NCBI GenBank assembly: GCA_905221605.1
Contig: CAJNDS010000187.1
Coordinates: 1 to 64,000, forward strand
Direction of reading: 5' to 3'
DNA: 64,000 nucleotides
Source of the DNA: Symbiodinium natans
Taxonomy: Eukaryota; Sar; Dinophyceae; Suessiales; Symbiodiniaceae
In this document: piece after piece, positions 10,139-19,984 of the stretch
How positions within the stretch are numbered: position 1 is the first letter of the stretch
Layout of the letters: every line of letters begins with the position of its first letter
Made by a program: the position numbers and the translations under genes
Notes under the pieces: generated by a model
Databases searched by the model: none
Seen by the model: the letters and a program-made list of their open reading frames with translations, nothing else
Told to the model about the DNA's origin: nothing

Positions 10139-11455
10139 CTAAGAGCCGTCTTTGTCCAAAACGAGAGGCCGACTTTCCTTGCGAGCTTGGACAGCGGGCA
10201 CAGGCCTGACGGGGATGGGCGTCGGGCCATGGGGAGGCATAGGGAGATACGATTTTGGTTCCGTCAAGCCAAGTGAGTCCGTGGGAGACTTAGCGCAAGG
10301 GGGCTGTGATGCCTCAACCGTCCTAATCCCCTCCGGAAGTGTTGCGTGCATGGGCCGTGTCCGGGGGCTGGGTGGACGTCGTACGCCAGGCGGTGGGTCC
10401 CTAATGTTGCCTCCACTACGGGGTGGACACGAGGCGGCGCTACTCCCTCCGATCCTGTGGGCAACTTCACAAGAGGGAGTCGTCACACAAGCATCCGGAG
10501 CACTAGGACACGCGGCCGGCACAACCGCAGGATTTGTCGTTGCAAGCTCCTTCCTCAGTGGTCCTCTCTCCCGCGTTGGGGTGCCGCAGGGTGTTCGGGA
10601 GACGTCCCGTTTAGCTGCCGGAGGTGCGCTGACAGCTGCCGCAATGGAGCCCCCCGCGGCCCGAGGCTTGAGCCATGGTGTACCCCACCGCTCACCATGG
10701 CGCGCGTTGGCGACAGCCTCGCTTTGGGCTGGTGACTGCAGCGGCGTAAGAACCTCGACTGCAGTAGCAGCTACCACGTCGGGACTGCGACTACTCGCGG
10801 GCACAGGGCTGTTTCCCGGAGAGTCCACATCAATCGCAGTTTCGGAGGCAGCCCTACCCGTACGAACAGGTAGGAGGTGAAGACCGCGGGGGGCTCGCAT
10901 TATGCCGGCCTTGTGTTCGAAAGCCGGGTCAGCGCGTTGAGCAGATCCCCGTTTGGGCGGCGTCCTAATGCTGGTATCCCCTAGCAAGCAGGTGAGGTAC
11001 TGGGCGACCCCATCTCCTTCCCTCACCGGCTGGAAGGGGACACAATACACAGCATTGGGCAAGGGCTCCAGGACGAAGCCGCGCTTTTGCAGACTAGCAA
11101 TGGTGCCCGAATAGGAGTTGGAAGTGAAAGAGGGGCTCCCCCATCCTTCTTGCTTAAGTGTGCGGTAAAGAACTTCCCGCTTATCTCCCCAGGTGGCCTT
11201 CAAGGCCCACGCTTGATGCAGGGGTGGGGCTTCGAAAAGGTCCAGCCCTACTTTGCGTTCCGCAGGCAGCACGATGCTGGCTACTGTTCGTTCTCGGAAG
11301 GCTTGCTTGTGTAATGCCTTTGCAACGCCAGGGCCATCCATGCTCCACAAGCTGGCTTGTGTGCGCACATATTCCGCGCATTCAATCAGGCCTCCGGTTG
11401 CGCAGGCCGCCATTTGGAAGCATGCACCTATACCATCAGATAGCCGGTCCGACAA
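10139..11455 (-). CDS. Continuation of the helicase ORF in another frame; low-complexity C-terminal half
   Basis: A 438-codon open frame without an initiating ATG at its 5' end. It overlaps the end of the helicase frame by about 20 bp, so a one-base indel or an unseen splice event near 11440 probably joins the two. The first about 160 residues look globular (AERKVGLDLFEAPP, ALKATWGDKREVLYRTLKQEGWG). The remainder is Pro/Ser/Ala-rich and probably disordered. No helicase motif V or VI is found here, so the second RecA domain is missing or unrecognisable. Confidence 0.5.
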   Translation of the reverse strand: MSDRLSDGIGACFQMAACATGGLIECAEYVRTQASLWSMDGPGVAKALHKQAFRERTVASIVLPAERKVGLDLFEAPPLHQAWALKATWGDKREVLYRTLKQEGWGSPSFTSNSYSGTIASLQKRGFVLEPLPNAVYCVPFQPVREGDGVAQYLTCLLGDTSIRTPPKRGSAQRADPAFEHKAGIMRAPRGLHLLPVRTGRAASETAIDVDSPGNSPVPASSRSPDVVAATAVEVLTPLQSPAQSEAVANARHGERWGTPWLKPRAAGGSIAAAVSAPPAAKRDVSRTPCGTPTRERGPLRKELATTNPAVVPAACPSAPDACVTTPSCEVAHRIGGSSAASCPPRSGGNIRDPPPGVRRPPSPRTRPMHATLPEGIRTVEASQPPCAKSPTDSLGLTEPKSYLPMPPHGPTPIPVRPVPAVQARKESRPLVLDKDGS

Positions 11456-14400
11456 TGGCCTTCAGCCCGGCGGCCTGCATGACTGTCTCGGCTTGCTTCG
11501 GTTTGACGATGCTCATACAGAGAATCGAATCCAGCATCGAGACCGCTGAGAACAACACTTCTGACGCTCCAGAGGAACGGTGAGGATTGCCCCAAGAGGG
11601 CATCTCGCCTTGCCCCTTTTTCCACGGGCCGGAACTTTGGGCCGTTTGCTGCAAAAGGGCCGCAGGCAAGGTGGCTGGCGTGTGGAGGTCGGCAGGGATC
11701 GCATTGAGACCACAAATCTTTTGCTCCAACAACTCCGTGACGAAGTGGTAATTGGGCCGCGATCCTCCAGCGGGCTGTCTGTGGTCGCCAATCATGACAT
11801 CGAGTGCATGCTTGATGTGCGCCAAGATGGTGTTGGAGCCCGGTGTGCCCAATTGCTGGGCTTCATCTCGGAGGAGCAACTCAACATCCTTTAGACGGTT
11901 AGTGAGCTGCGAGTAGGGAAAGCTAAGCCTTGCCACAATCGTACCATGCGTCGTGGCTACAAGTAGCCCCCGGTACAAATCGTGCACATCAAAGGGGAGC
12001 TTATGTGTGTCCTTCTCCTTGTTGCCCGGTATGCGAACGATGCGGCTGCGAACAAATTCATTGCTAGCAGTCGTGAGCCTATCAACCGCCTCGACATAGG
12101 CACGAACCGATTCATTGCCATGAGCGGTGTACAGGGTGAGCCGGTTCGTCAGGCACGCAAGAAGAACTCCTAGAAACGCGCAGGATCGTGTCTTCCCGCT
12201 GCCAGGCGCCCCCGTTATGAATACAGAGGTACGATTAGCGGCCAGGCCGTACGAGCACGCTCCCAGCAGCGCTGCCAGGTGTCCGTCCGCCCCCCAAAAG
12301 GTATCACAGAGGCACGTAAGGAAGGCGGGACCAACCGCGAGCGCAAAGATGCTGGCTCGAGTCCTCGGATCGTGCTCGTTGCTCAACGAGTCATGGGACA
12401 GGCGTAGACACTCCGCATGCCACAGCGCAGGAGTCCGGGCGTCCTCTTGGCCGGGCAGCGGAGAGTCAGGCAGCGTAGCTAACACGCCACTCAGCAGCGT
12501 CGGCGTCCATTCTTTGCGATAGGTTTGTTCCTCCGCAAGCCAAAGGTTAAGGAAGCTTTGCAAGGTGTTGGAAGCCCCCGGACCCGCAGTAGGCGATGCC
12601 TGCGCAGCTTGCGTTGCGTGCTTGCCTCTGAAGACTTGGCAGACCTCCGGGTGAATGAGCTGTGCCCATGCGTCGTGCCAGTTCCCTCTCACCACCAGCC
12701 CGATAATGAGGACAAGCACTAGATCCGTGAGAAAGCCCGGCAACCAATGTGGCTGCCGGATGGCATCAAGAGGCGAGTCTTCTAGCGGAACGCCCAAGGC
12801 AACATGTTGCCGTTCCCTAGGCATGTGTAACAGGGCATCCCAAAGCGGGGTAGAGGCTCCTCCGGGCAGAACTTCAAGCTGGCTGACTCTCGGCAATGAG
12901 GGTCGTTGCGCGAATTGGTTGTGCTGTTCATCAGTCAAGAGCAGGGCAATGGTTATATTGACGGGCTGCATGGCCTTACTTTCGCCAGGGCCGGTGGAAA
13001 GCTTTTTCGGGGCCTGGAGCTCTATAAACATGCCTGGGTAGGCCACATCTCCCTTGTCTTCTCTCAAGGTAACCAGCAAAGCAGTGCCCTTGGCCGGCAC
13101 TTTACCAGCGACAGCAAACCATTTTGTAGCCCAGTCAGGGACATCCGCCAACTCCGGTGTAAGGAGCATGACCGACGCTCGTGGGTAAACTCGATGGAGA
13201 AGGCAGATTGGCCACGTATGCGTGCCGGGCTTGATCGCCACAGGGGTGGCGGCCCGCTTGACCGCAGCTTGCTCTGGGTAGTGATACTGTTCCGAGGGCT
13301 CCTCCTCGATTTCTGCTTCCGAGGCCATGGCTAAGAACTGATAACCCAGCATGTCAACCAGGCGTTCTAACGACAGGTGGGGGAGCCACATACCCAAGAC
13401 AAGCTTCATCGTGGGACCAAGTTCATGATACGGGGGCGGCAAATCAGCCAGATGCGGCTTGGCATCCGTTAGGAGGACTTGGGTACAGTCGTTACGGAGA
13501 CTGGCAATGCTCCGGTTCTCAGCGGAAGGTATCCGGAGAAAAGCCTCCAGATCGGGGCGTTTGATTTGCCGTCCCAGCACGGAGTTGATGAAAGCTTTAG
13601 ACTTATCCGAAAGCTGGACAGAGCCACATGCAACCCCCATCAAGCCTGCCCGCACTGTGCGATCCATCCGGGGGTCGGCCAGGCCACAAATCTTTTTAGT
13701 CAATTCCTTATGCACATAATCCCCCGGCGTGAGTTGGAACAGCTCTTCACTTTGGACAAAGTGACCATAAGAGTGTCCACCACTGCCAAGCGACTCAGGT
13801 CCAGTGAAGTAGTAGAGACGCGCTCCCGCGCCAATCGCTTGCATTCTTGCTGCCTGGCTGGGCCGGAAGATACAAAGCTGGTCGCTCTCATGATGGACAA
13901 GACTAACAGCGTGCCGCAATTCCGAACCCAGGATATATTGCAGCATGGCCCGTGGCATGGCAATGCCGCCCAAACGTGCCTTGATGTGGACAAAATCGCC
14001 CTTGCAGTCAGGAAGCTTTTGGCGCTCATGCCAAGCGATAGCCACAGCAGCGCCCGTATACGACCCAGCAGAGAAGCCCGTAACGCACAGTTTGCACTCG
14101 CCAGCTCTCCCCGCGGCGAGGCCCACATGCAGAGCGGTCAGCGCAGCAGTATGTGGCATGTGCAAGTGGGCTAGGGCCGGGCACATTGTCAGGGAGGCTT
14201 CTACCGAGCTGATTCTAGCACGAACCGCCGCTGGCAGACCGCATCCTTCGACCTGAGGGTACAGAGCACGTGCCCACAGCTGGGCGGCTTGGGGCAGGAG
14301 CAGCAGTGCATGTGCGGCATTTCCGCTGGTCGAAAGCAACAACGGGCGTTGTGTGTCCTCATATCGGACTTTTTTGCCCTGGTTGTCCCGGACCGTTTCC

Positions 14401-15737
14401 ATTTCTAAGCCAGTGAGTGCATAGGAATTGGCTGTGTGAATGATGCTACCCGACACAGTGGAGGGCGTATTCTCGGCCTTCCCATGCATCCCGCTTTTGA
14501 AGAGCGACCGACATTCCCCTGAGGGGGTTAGGTGAGGCTTTGGGGGCGGGTACTGGTAGGCAGGAAAGGCAAAGGCTGCCAGGGCTTGTTGCACACGCAT
14601 TGCAAGTCCATCATCCCAGTATTGACTGAGGCCCAGCGGCGTGACCTTTATGTCTGCAGCAAAAAGAGGCCACGGCAGATCCACCTGGGCCAGCCAAGCA
14701 TGCGCAGCGGCAGCAAGAAGAGCAAGCGGCCCAGTGGGGGTATTGGGTCGACTGCGCCATTTCGGGGTGGCCCTGCAGGAAGATAGGGCATCTTTCCTCC
14801 AAAACATGAGGACTCCAGGGAAGAGCTGGAGCCGCACTGGTCCACTGCCTTTTTTCCCAACAGAGGCCCACAGAGGGACGGTGTCCCCGTTGCCCCAGAC
14901 CGACTCGGGCAGAGTAGGCAGCCGTAACACACTCCCCCACTGCGGCAAGATGTGTTTGCCTTTGGCACCGTATCCATGCACAAACGGAGGGGGTATAACC
15001 TCGGCGTATCGGTTCGCCATGAATAAGTCAGGACCAGGTAAGATTGCCAAACGGGAGTGCAAGCCGCCGTAGCCCCTGAGCAAGGGAAGAAATCCCTGTT
15101 CATACGGGCCTTGTCCCCATGTCTTGACCCCTCTGACCTGCCTGACTGGGGAGGCGCCAAACTGGATGTCGGGCTCTGGCCGGCCAGTATTAAGGTCGGC
15201 CGCTTTCCACGCAACTTCATGTATGTATCTTCCTAAAAGCGCCCACGCAAACACAAAGTCAGAATGCTTGTGAGCAGTGGTTCCGGCAAGAGGGGTGTTG
15301 CGTAGGTCTTGCCGATAATGGATTTGGTCCAACGGCACCTGCTCATGCATACCAGGCAATGGAGTGGGCACTTCACTGGGCATGATGACTAGCTGCAGGG
15401 CTCGGCTCAATGCAGTACCAATAGAGATCACCGCACTAGCGACGTTGCTAGGGATGCAAAAGCGAGGGGGCCGGGGAGTTTTGCCGTCCGGAGCATTCGG
15501 GTAGAAGATGACCAATCCCCCATTTGCTTCAAGCTGGTCCTCGTGCCAATTGAGTTTGGCGAGCGGGCCCCACACGGTATGGACCCGTCCGGCGAGCAAC
15601 TCCACGGCGAGGCTGGAAGCGAGCCACAGGGCTGTGTCTCGTCCGTCTCGACTTCCATGCTGCCCAGTGACTCCGTCGAGAGGGTATTGGGCAGTAGATC
15701 GAGGACTGCAAACCTTCGCAGCTCTTCTGCTTCCCAC
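11436..15737 (-). CDS. Large protein: serine-hydrolase-like domain plus UPF1-like SF1 helicase core
   Basis: A 1433-codon frame without an ATG at its 5' end, so it continues from upstream. About residues 495-640 look like an alpha/beta-hydrolase: HALLLLPQ, then the nucleophile elbow GFSAGSY (near 14060-14090). About residues 1180-1370 form an SF1 helicase N-terminal RecA domain: Walker A GAPGSGKTRS (near 12190-12220), motif Ia-like TAHGNESVRAYVEA, Walker B LLLRDEAQQLG (near 11850-11880) and motif III GDHRQPAG (near 11770-11800). DEAQ and GDHRQ place it near the UPF1/DNA2-NAM7 group. The frame stops before motifs IV-VI. Residues 640-1180 are unrecognised. Fusion of a hydrolase to an RNA/DNA helicase is unusual; it may belong to a large mobile element. 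The helicase call is firm, the hydrolase call moderate. Confidence 0.7.
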   Translation of the reverse strand: MGSRRAAKVCSPRSTAQYPLDGVTGQHGSRDGRDTALWLASSLAVELLAGRVHTVWGPLAKLNWHEDQLEANGGLVIFYPNAPDGKTPRPPRFCIPSNVASAVISIGTALSRALQLVIMPSEVPTPLPGMHEQVPLDQIHYRQDLRNTPLAGTTAHKHSDFVFAWALLGRYIHEVAWKAADLNTGRPEPDIQFGASPVRQVRGVKTWGQGPYEQGFLPLLRGYGGLHSRLAILPGPDLFMANRYAEVIPPPFVHGYGAKGKHILPQWGSVLRLPTLPESVWGNGDTVPLWASVGKKGSGPVRLQLFPGVLMFWRKDALSSCRATPKWRSRPNTPTGPLALLAAAAHAWLAQVDLPWPLFAADIKVTPLGLSQYWDDGLAMRVQQALAAFAFPAYQYPPPKPHLTPSGECRSLFKSGMHGKAENTPSTVSGSIIHTANSYALTGLEMETVRDNQGKKVRYEDTQRPLLLSTSGNAAHALLLLPQAAQLWARALYPQVEGCGLPAAVRARISSVEASLTMCPALAHLHMPHTAALTALHVGLAAGRAGECKLCVTGFSAGSYTGAAVAIAWHERQKLPDCKGDFVHIKARLGGIAMPRAMLQYILGSELRHAVSLVHHESDQLCIFRPSQAARMQAIGAGARLYYFTGPESLGSGGHSYGHFVQSEELFQLTPGDYVHKELTKKICGLADPRMDRTVRAGLMGVACGSVQLSDKSKAFINSVLGRQIKRPDLEAFLRIPSAENRSIASLRNDCTQVLLTDAKPHLADLPPPYHELGPTMKLVLGMWLPHLSLERLVDMLGYQFLAMASEAEIEEEPSEQYHYPEQAAVKRAATPVAIKPGTHTWPICLLHRVYPRASVMLLTPELADVPDWATKWFAVAGKVPAKGTALLVTLREDKGDVAYPGMFIELQAPKKLSTGPGESKAMQPVNITIALLLTDEQHNQFAQRPSLPRVSQLEVLPGGASTPLWDALLHMPRERQHVALGVPLEDSPLDAIRQPHWLPGFLTDLVLVLIIGLVVRGNWHDAWAQLIHPEVCQVFRGKHATQAAQASPTAGPGASNTLQSFLNLWLAEEQTYRKEWTPTLLSGVLATLPDSPLPGQEDARTPALWHAECLRLSHDSLSNEHDPRTRASIFALAVGPAFLTCLCDTFWGADGHLAALLGACSYGLAANRTSVFITGAPGSGKTRSCAFLGVLLACLTNRLTLYTAHGNESVRAYVEAVDRLTTASNEFVRSRIVRIPGNKEKDTHKLPFDVHDLYRGLLVATTHGTIVARLSFPYSQLTNRLKDVELLLRDEAQQLGTPGSNTILAHIKHALDVMIGDHRQPAGGSRPNYHFVTELLEQKICGLNAIPADLHTPATLPAALLQQTAQSSGPWKKGQGEMPSWGNPHRSSGASEVLFSAVSMLDSILCMSIVKPKQAETVMQAAGLKAIVGPAI

Positions 15738-15994
15738 CTGGCAGTGAACAAGGTGTCATGGTCGAGCAACATCAAGACCACCCCTGGCGCAAGGACTCTG
15801 AGGACTGCCAGAATTTCGGGCCCCGCCCACGTAAAGTCCACAGAAGCTAACCCCGCTTTCTGGGTGTTTACCAAGATGGGAAACCATCTCTCTTTACACG
15901 GGCCTTCCCACTGCATGCGTGCCACCAAATGCCGGACAAAGTAGGGGAAATGCGGAATAGACAAGAAGCAGCGACTGTCCGTGACTAAGAGCAA
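15428..15994 (-). CDS. Upstream fragment of the large minus-strand protein
   Basis: Open frame without an initiating ATG. Its coding-like part (about 15994-15620) reads LLVTDSRCFLSIPHFPYFV, ILAVLRVLAPGVVLMLLDHD, WEAEELRRF. It then overlaps the 1433-codon frame, which takes over near 15600-15650 (WLASSLAVELLAGRVHTVWG). A frameshift or short intron is therefore likely. The hydrophobic strand ending LLDHD recalls acidic metal-binding loops of glycosyltransferases, but I would not assign a function. Confidence 0.45.
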   Translation of the reverse strand: MLLVTDSRCFLSIPHFPYFVRHLVARMQWEGPCKERWFPILVNTQKAGLASVDFTWAGPEILAVLRVLAPGVVLMLLDHDTLFTARWEAEELRRFAVLDLLPNTLSTESLGSMEVETDETQPCGSLPASPWSCSPDGSIPCGARSPNSIGTRTSLKQMGDWSSSTRMLRTAKLPGPLAFASLATSLVR

Positions 15995-16500
15995 GACATG
16001 GGCGCGGCCTCAGCAGCCCGGAGCTGTGGAAGTAGGCAGCCGAGTAGTGCAGTGTAGTCGATCTCTGGGTGGAGACCTTGCGGCTCAGGCGGTTCGCCGG
16101 AAATGGCTCCAGAGGCCAGTCTCAATGGCAGGACGCCGCTAGGGCTGGGCTCAGGGAAATTCTGATTACTTTCTAGTGCCTGCGCGAGATCCTCAGGCTC
16201 CGGAGGCCCCGGCGCATGGTCACGAAGCTGGCATTTAGCCTGCATTGCGGTCGCCGCAAGGACCTGTGGACCTGGGTAGCTAGGGACCTGCCACGGTGGC
16301 AGGTCGGCTGCAACTGGCGCGGGAGGTGGCCTCCCATGTGGAAGTCGCGGCTCAATCCTACTGACCGCACCCACTGGGTATTCGCCAACACGTGGAGGAA
16401 TCGGCGGTGTGGGAGGGCGAGGACTATTGTCCGGCCAGCAGACCCTAGGTGGATTAGGTGATGGAGTTTGCCCGGGAGAGAGGGCTGCCTCCCTACCCAC
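15985..16500 (-). CDS. Proline-rich segment of the minus-strand block
   Basis: A 171-codon frame without ATG. It is dominated by Pro, Ser and Gly (SPNPPRVCWP, PRPPTPPIPPRV) and ends in a short helical piece (EIDYTALLGCLLPQLRAAE). It overlaps the next frame by about 10 bp. It probably forms a disordered N-terminal region or linker. Codon bias alone could explain the open frame, so confidence is modest. Confidence 0.35.
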   Translation of the reverse strand: MGREAALSPGQTPSPNPPRVCWPDNSPRPPTPPIPPRVGEYPVGAVSRIEPRLPHGRPPPAPVAADLPPWQVPSYPGPQVLAATAMQAKCQLRDHAPGPPEPEDLAQALESNQNFPEPSPSGVLPLRLASGAISGEPPEPQGLHPEIDYTALLGCLLPQLRAAEAAPMSCS

Positions 16501-16524
16501 TCCTTGTTCGGTGACAACACTCGT

Positions 16525-16932
16525 TTAAGGGGGAAGGTCTATCGCGTCACCAGGCAAAGCACTGTGCGTGGACACCGCTCGCCCCATGAGGGCACTGCTA
16601 TGCAGCATGGTGCCGATGCCTGGCCTCCATGCATGCAGGAGAAAACAGCGAACCGTGGGTTGCCGGGCGAAGCAGACGGCGTTGCTGTTTCTCAAAAAGG
16701 CAGAGTGGTCCAGACACAACAAAGGTTGTATTTCCGGCGGAAAGTATCGGCACCAACCGGCAACATCGAGTTCGTGAGGCAGGATGACGCCGGCTTGCAT
16801 TTGCCTGGTCATTGCAACATCACTGGTCCCTAAAGTGGCCAGTGCAGTGAGTTGCCCTCTCCTGGCAACGTGAACTTGGAGTGCTTGCGCTCCAACCCGG
16901 ATCACATACGGTTGACAGGCATACGACTCCAT
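16525..16932 (-). CDS. Small unknown ORF, 135 residues
   Basis: ATG at 16932 (MESYACQPYVIRVG..). Residues look globular: VHVARRGQLTALATLG, then GWCRYFPPEIQPLLCLDHSAFLRN. It ends just before the proline-rich frame on the same strand and could be the 5' portion of the same gene. No family recognised. Confidence 0.4.
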   Translation of the reverse strand: MESYACQPYVIRVGAQALQVHVARRGQLTALATLGTSDVAMTRQMQAGVILPHELDVAGWCRYFPPEIQPLLCLDHSAFLRNSNAVCFARQPTVRCFLLHAWRPGIGTMLHSSALMGRAVSTHSALPGDAIDLPP

Positions 16933-16944
16933 GGCATCACTCAC

Positions 16945-17475
16945 CGAACATGACAGGCCAAACTCATGTGACTACCAAACAGACAGTGGACAACCACGAG
17001 GCAACCTTCAGACACCAAGATCCCTGGAAGCCCAAACACCAACAAAGGAGGACTCCAAGAAGGGGAGGACCAAACCCCAAGCAGAGCACACAGGAGAGAA
17101 GAAACAGAGAGGCGAGAAACAAACAAAGAAACAACAGAAAAAACCAGTCAGGAGCGTTACAACCCTCAACACAAGGGGCACCTCGTTCAGTCAGCCAGCC
17201 ACCCTGAGCTTGAGCCAAGGCACATCCAACGCGCAACCTGAAAAGGAATGCAGCGTGTCGGCGCAGGTGGCTGTTACTTGTGGCTGCAATGTGCTGCACG
17301 TACAAAGCAATGACCTGGAGACAATGGCATCCTTTACTTTGTCCGTGCACAGTAGTAGCACCAGAATGCAGGCATACCTCGGTTGCTGGTCTGTCTGTAG
17401 CGACAACACAAGGCCCGGCGCGCATAAATCGATTAAAATGGAAAAAGGGAGGCACTCTCTACCCTGCCCCAACGA
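16945..17475. other. A-rich low-complexity spacer
   Basis: Purine-rich plus strand (ACAAACAAAGAAACAACAG near 17115-17140). Competing frames on both strands show no domain. May be an upstream untranslated region or intron of the minus-strand block. Confidence 0.4.
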
Positions 17476-17706
17476 CTACTCCGGGAGCTCGATATGGTCC
17501 GCCAGCAGCCAATCAGGGTCGCTCAGCAATGCAGGCCACACCACATGCTCCGGGTCCTTGCCGATAACCACCTGGCGGATTGTGAGGCCGGGGGCCCAGG
17601 GGTACTGCGTGCGTCCGTAGCCCTTGAAGGCAGTAAAGTGCGAGTCTTCGGTAAGGGCTTCTGTGACAGGAGGCACGCGATGATTGCCCCGTACCGAGTA
17701 ACACAT
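17476..17706 (-). CDS. Small unknown ORF, 76 residues
   Basis: ATG at 17706. A compact, protein-like sequence (GYGRTQYPWAPGLTIRQVV, WPALLSDPDWLLADHIELPE). It lies at the head of the minus-strand block and only 81 bp from the 825-bp inverted repeat. It may be a first exon. No family recognised. Confidence 0.4.
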   Translation of the reverse strand: MCYSVRGNHRVPPVTEALTEDSHFTAFKGYGRTQYPWAPGLTIRQVVIGKDPEHVVWPALLSDPDWLLADHIELPE

Positions 17707-17786
17707 CCGAAGGTGATGCTGAAAGGTCTCTACGTCCTTTCGTCCGCCATAGACTAAAATTCGTGTCTCTTCGCTCGTGGGGGCTG

Positions 17787-18611
17787 GCAGTTCTACAGGT
17801 CAGGGGCTTTCAAGCTTCCTGCAGACTCTGGGGCCTTCAAGCCTTTGTGTTTAAAAGGGGAAATGGACTCCGTGTGAAAGCAGGAAAATGTCCAAGTAAT
17901 TGAGGACTGGAAGCCATCCAGGCTGGGGGGAGAGGCAGCCAGCAGGTTTTGCAGGCTTGCTGTAGGGTCTGTAGGGGCGGCGTGCGGCAGGGTCTGCAGG
18001 TTTGCTGCAGGATCTGGGTCTGTAGGGTCTGCAGGCTTGCTGCAGGGGTCTGCAGGCTTGCTGCAGGGCCCGCAGGCCCTGCTGGCCTGCAGGCTGCTGC
18101 AGGGTCTGCAGGCTTGCCGAAGGGCCTACAAACCCTGCAGCTGTAGGCTTGCTGCAGGGGTCTGCAGGCTTGCTGCAGGCTGCTGCAGGGCCTGCAGGCT
18201 TGCTGCAGAGTCCGCATGCTTGCTGCAGGTCTGCAGGGTCTGCAGGTTGCTGCAGTGTTACATGCAGGGTCTGCAGAACGCAGTAAGCAGCGCAGCCCGA
18301 GCTTGAGAGCTACCTTGAAATTGCAAGGGCTTGGAGCCTGAAGAGCCTGGAAAAGGATGCTTGTCTCCGGTCATAAGCCCTTGCGTGTGCCCCCGAGCCC
18401 CCAATGGCAATGTTGGACGCTGAAGGTCGGTCTGACATGACCAACGTGTTGCAACATTGCCATGGGGGAAAGGGGATTTCAACAACATTTTATTGATTTG
18501 GGACAAGGTAGGCCCTTTGCCTGGGGGTTTGGAGAATGTGCCTCGAGTGAAGCCAAATCAGACCCCAAAAAGACACAAGAAGCGTAGGACACGTTTGAGT
18601 GCCCCCGCAGT
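17787..18611 (+). repeat. Left arm of an 825-bp inverted repeat
   Basis: Reverse complement of 20779-21603. Ends align at GCAGTTCTACAGGTC on the outside and CCCCCGCAGT on the inside. Compared stretches differ by only a few substitutions and one T-run indel, so the arms are recent or homogenised. Contains a CTGCAG minisatellite. Confidence 0.9.
17941..18270. repeat. CTGCAG-based minisatellite
   Basis: Irregular repeats of CTGCAGG, GCTTGCTGCAGG and GTCTGCAGG, rich in PstI sites. CTGCAG is self-complementary, so single strands can fold many ways. The mirrored copy is at 21115-21442. Confidence 0.9.
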
Positions 18612-18957
18612 ACGGGGCGTTACTGGCTATGTTCAGACGTCCGCCTGGACCACAGCAGAATGCCCTTTTTTAGCCTGGGCCAGGCCAATCATTGTGCATA
18701 GCCAGGAAGATTTCCCAATTTATCTCATAAAAGCACATTTGGAGCAGCATCTTTTGCTTGCATGGCGTTTCACTGCCGATAAAGTCAATCTGCTTTTGCA
18801 GGCGATGTCCGATGCTGTCCCCAATGATAATGCCGTCATTCTGGAGTGGGTAGCGTGCTTCCTCGATGAACGTATTGCTACCGACATTCTCGAGCATTTA
18901 GATGACGAGACCATGCATCTGCTTGAGGACAATCGGCATTCGGATAGCGACATCTAA
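18612..18957 (+). CDS. Unknown ORF tail, about 110 unique residues
   Basis: The unique part of a frame that begins inside the inverted-repeat arm. It reads as a compact, acidic, helical protein (YLIKAHLEQHLLLAWRFTAD, DERIATDILEHLDDETMHLL) and stops at 18957. No family recognised, and no ATG specific to the unique part is obvious. Confidence 0.35.
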
Positions 18958-19255
18958 TGCTGACCTTGTGCGAACACGGAACAAACGGCGGCCTAGTACA
19001 TCTGTCGTTATCCATGGTCATGCGGCATCCCTGTAATGTCATGCTGTTGTCTTGACCGATTTGGAAAGTTGTAACCATTGATCATGTTTTACTGCTGATG
19101 TAGTCTCCAACTGAAGGGAGCTGAGTCAGGGGAAGTTGGGAGCAAGCTTGTTGTTGTGTGACATTCTTTGCGCTGGACGGCACGGCTCTCAGGCAAGACT
19201 GCCCAGTCTTCCTCTACCTTGCCCCATCAATTGGGTGGGCTGCCCCTTCTTCGCC

Positions 19256-19799
19256 ATGGCATTGCAAGAGCCCCTTGGCCTGGAGAACCTGCAGCCTCCT
19301 CCATTGGTCGCCCCTCCGCTCGTAGCTGGGCGTGAAAACACCTGGATCACGGCGAGCCATGGCAGTTCAACCCTCCCCTTTGTTGTATCCCGGCCGAGCG
19401 CCGATGCAGGGGAAGCCAACTCGATAGTGCTTCTCCTCCCTGGTTGTGGACACTTCTATGTGGAGAATATGCACCCACTGCCTTGGCAAGGGGCCATAGA
19501 GTACCTGTGGAGCAACTTGGCCTTCAAAAAGGCCGTCATTGCCTGCGCATGGCCTGTGGCGGGACAAGCAGGCTCACCGCCTGCTTGGATGTTGCCTGAC
19601 GGTGCTGCCTGGACCAAGGCAGTGTATACAATGGAAGTCCTACCGCTCCTGTTGGCCGTCCAACGTGATGCGAGCCCTCGCATCTCCTTGCCCACCTCTC
19701 TCATGGGCCTCGGTTCTGGAGGAACCATCACCTACCAGATTGCAATTTCCGAGGCCCATGCGACCTTCCGGGCTTGCGTTTGCATGGGCCCCATTAGGC
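19256..19799 (+). pseudogene. Alpha/beta-hydrolase-like gene, right copy, truncated by repeat
   Basis: ATG at 19256 (MALQEPLGLE..). Keeps WITASHG, LPFVVSRP, IVLLLPGCGHFYVENMHPLP, AWPVAGQ, LPDGAAWTKAVYTMEVLPLL and GLGSGGTITYQIAI. The last motif sits where an alpha/beta-hydrolase would have its GxSxGG elbow, with Ser absent from the central position, so catalysis is doubtful. About 180 residues in, the frame runs into the 168-bp repeat at 19801, so the native C terminus is lost. About 490 bp match the broken copy at 7376-7870 in inverted orientation. Confidence 0.65.
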
Positions 19800-19800
19800 T

Positions 19801-19968
19801 GCAAATTAAAAACCAGGTGTCACACATGCTCCGCGCTGTAGGAAAAGCTCGATTTTTCGGCCAGTCTAATTTCATGAAAACTAGTACTACACGCTCCGCG
19901 CTGTGGGAAAAGCTGGATTTCGCCTCAGGTGTAATTTCATCAAAACTGGTACTACACGCTCCGCGCTG
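19801..19968 (+). repeat. 168-bp direct repeat C, copy 1, with internal 65-bp repeats
   Basis: Starts GCAAATTAAAAACC; near-identical to 21602-21769. Inside, CTCCGCGCTGT.GGAAAAGCT recurs about every 65 bp (near 19828, 19891 and partially 19957). Confidence 0.85.
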
Positions 19969-19984
19969 GGCAAAAACCACAGTG

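Noticed and set aside
8252-17706. Bacterial-style operon on the minus strand
   Set aside because: Most frames lack ATG or ribosome-binding sites and overlap by frame change; surrounding elements are clearly eukaryotic.
17941-18270. CTGCAG repeats as a CRISPR array or coding repeat protein
   Set aside because: Units are short and irregular with no unique spacers; the Cys/Gln/Ala-rich frames appear on both strands as repeat by-products.
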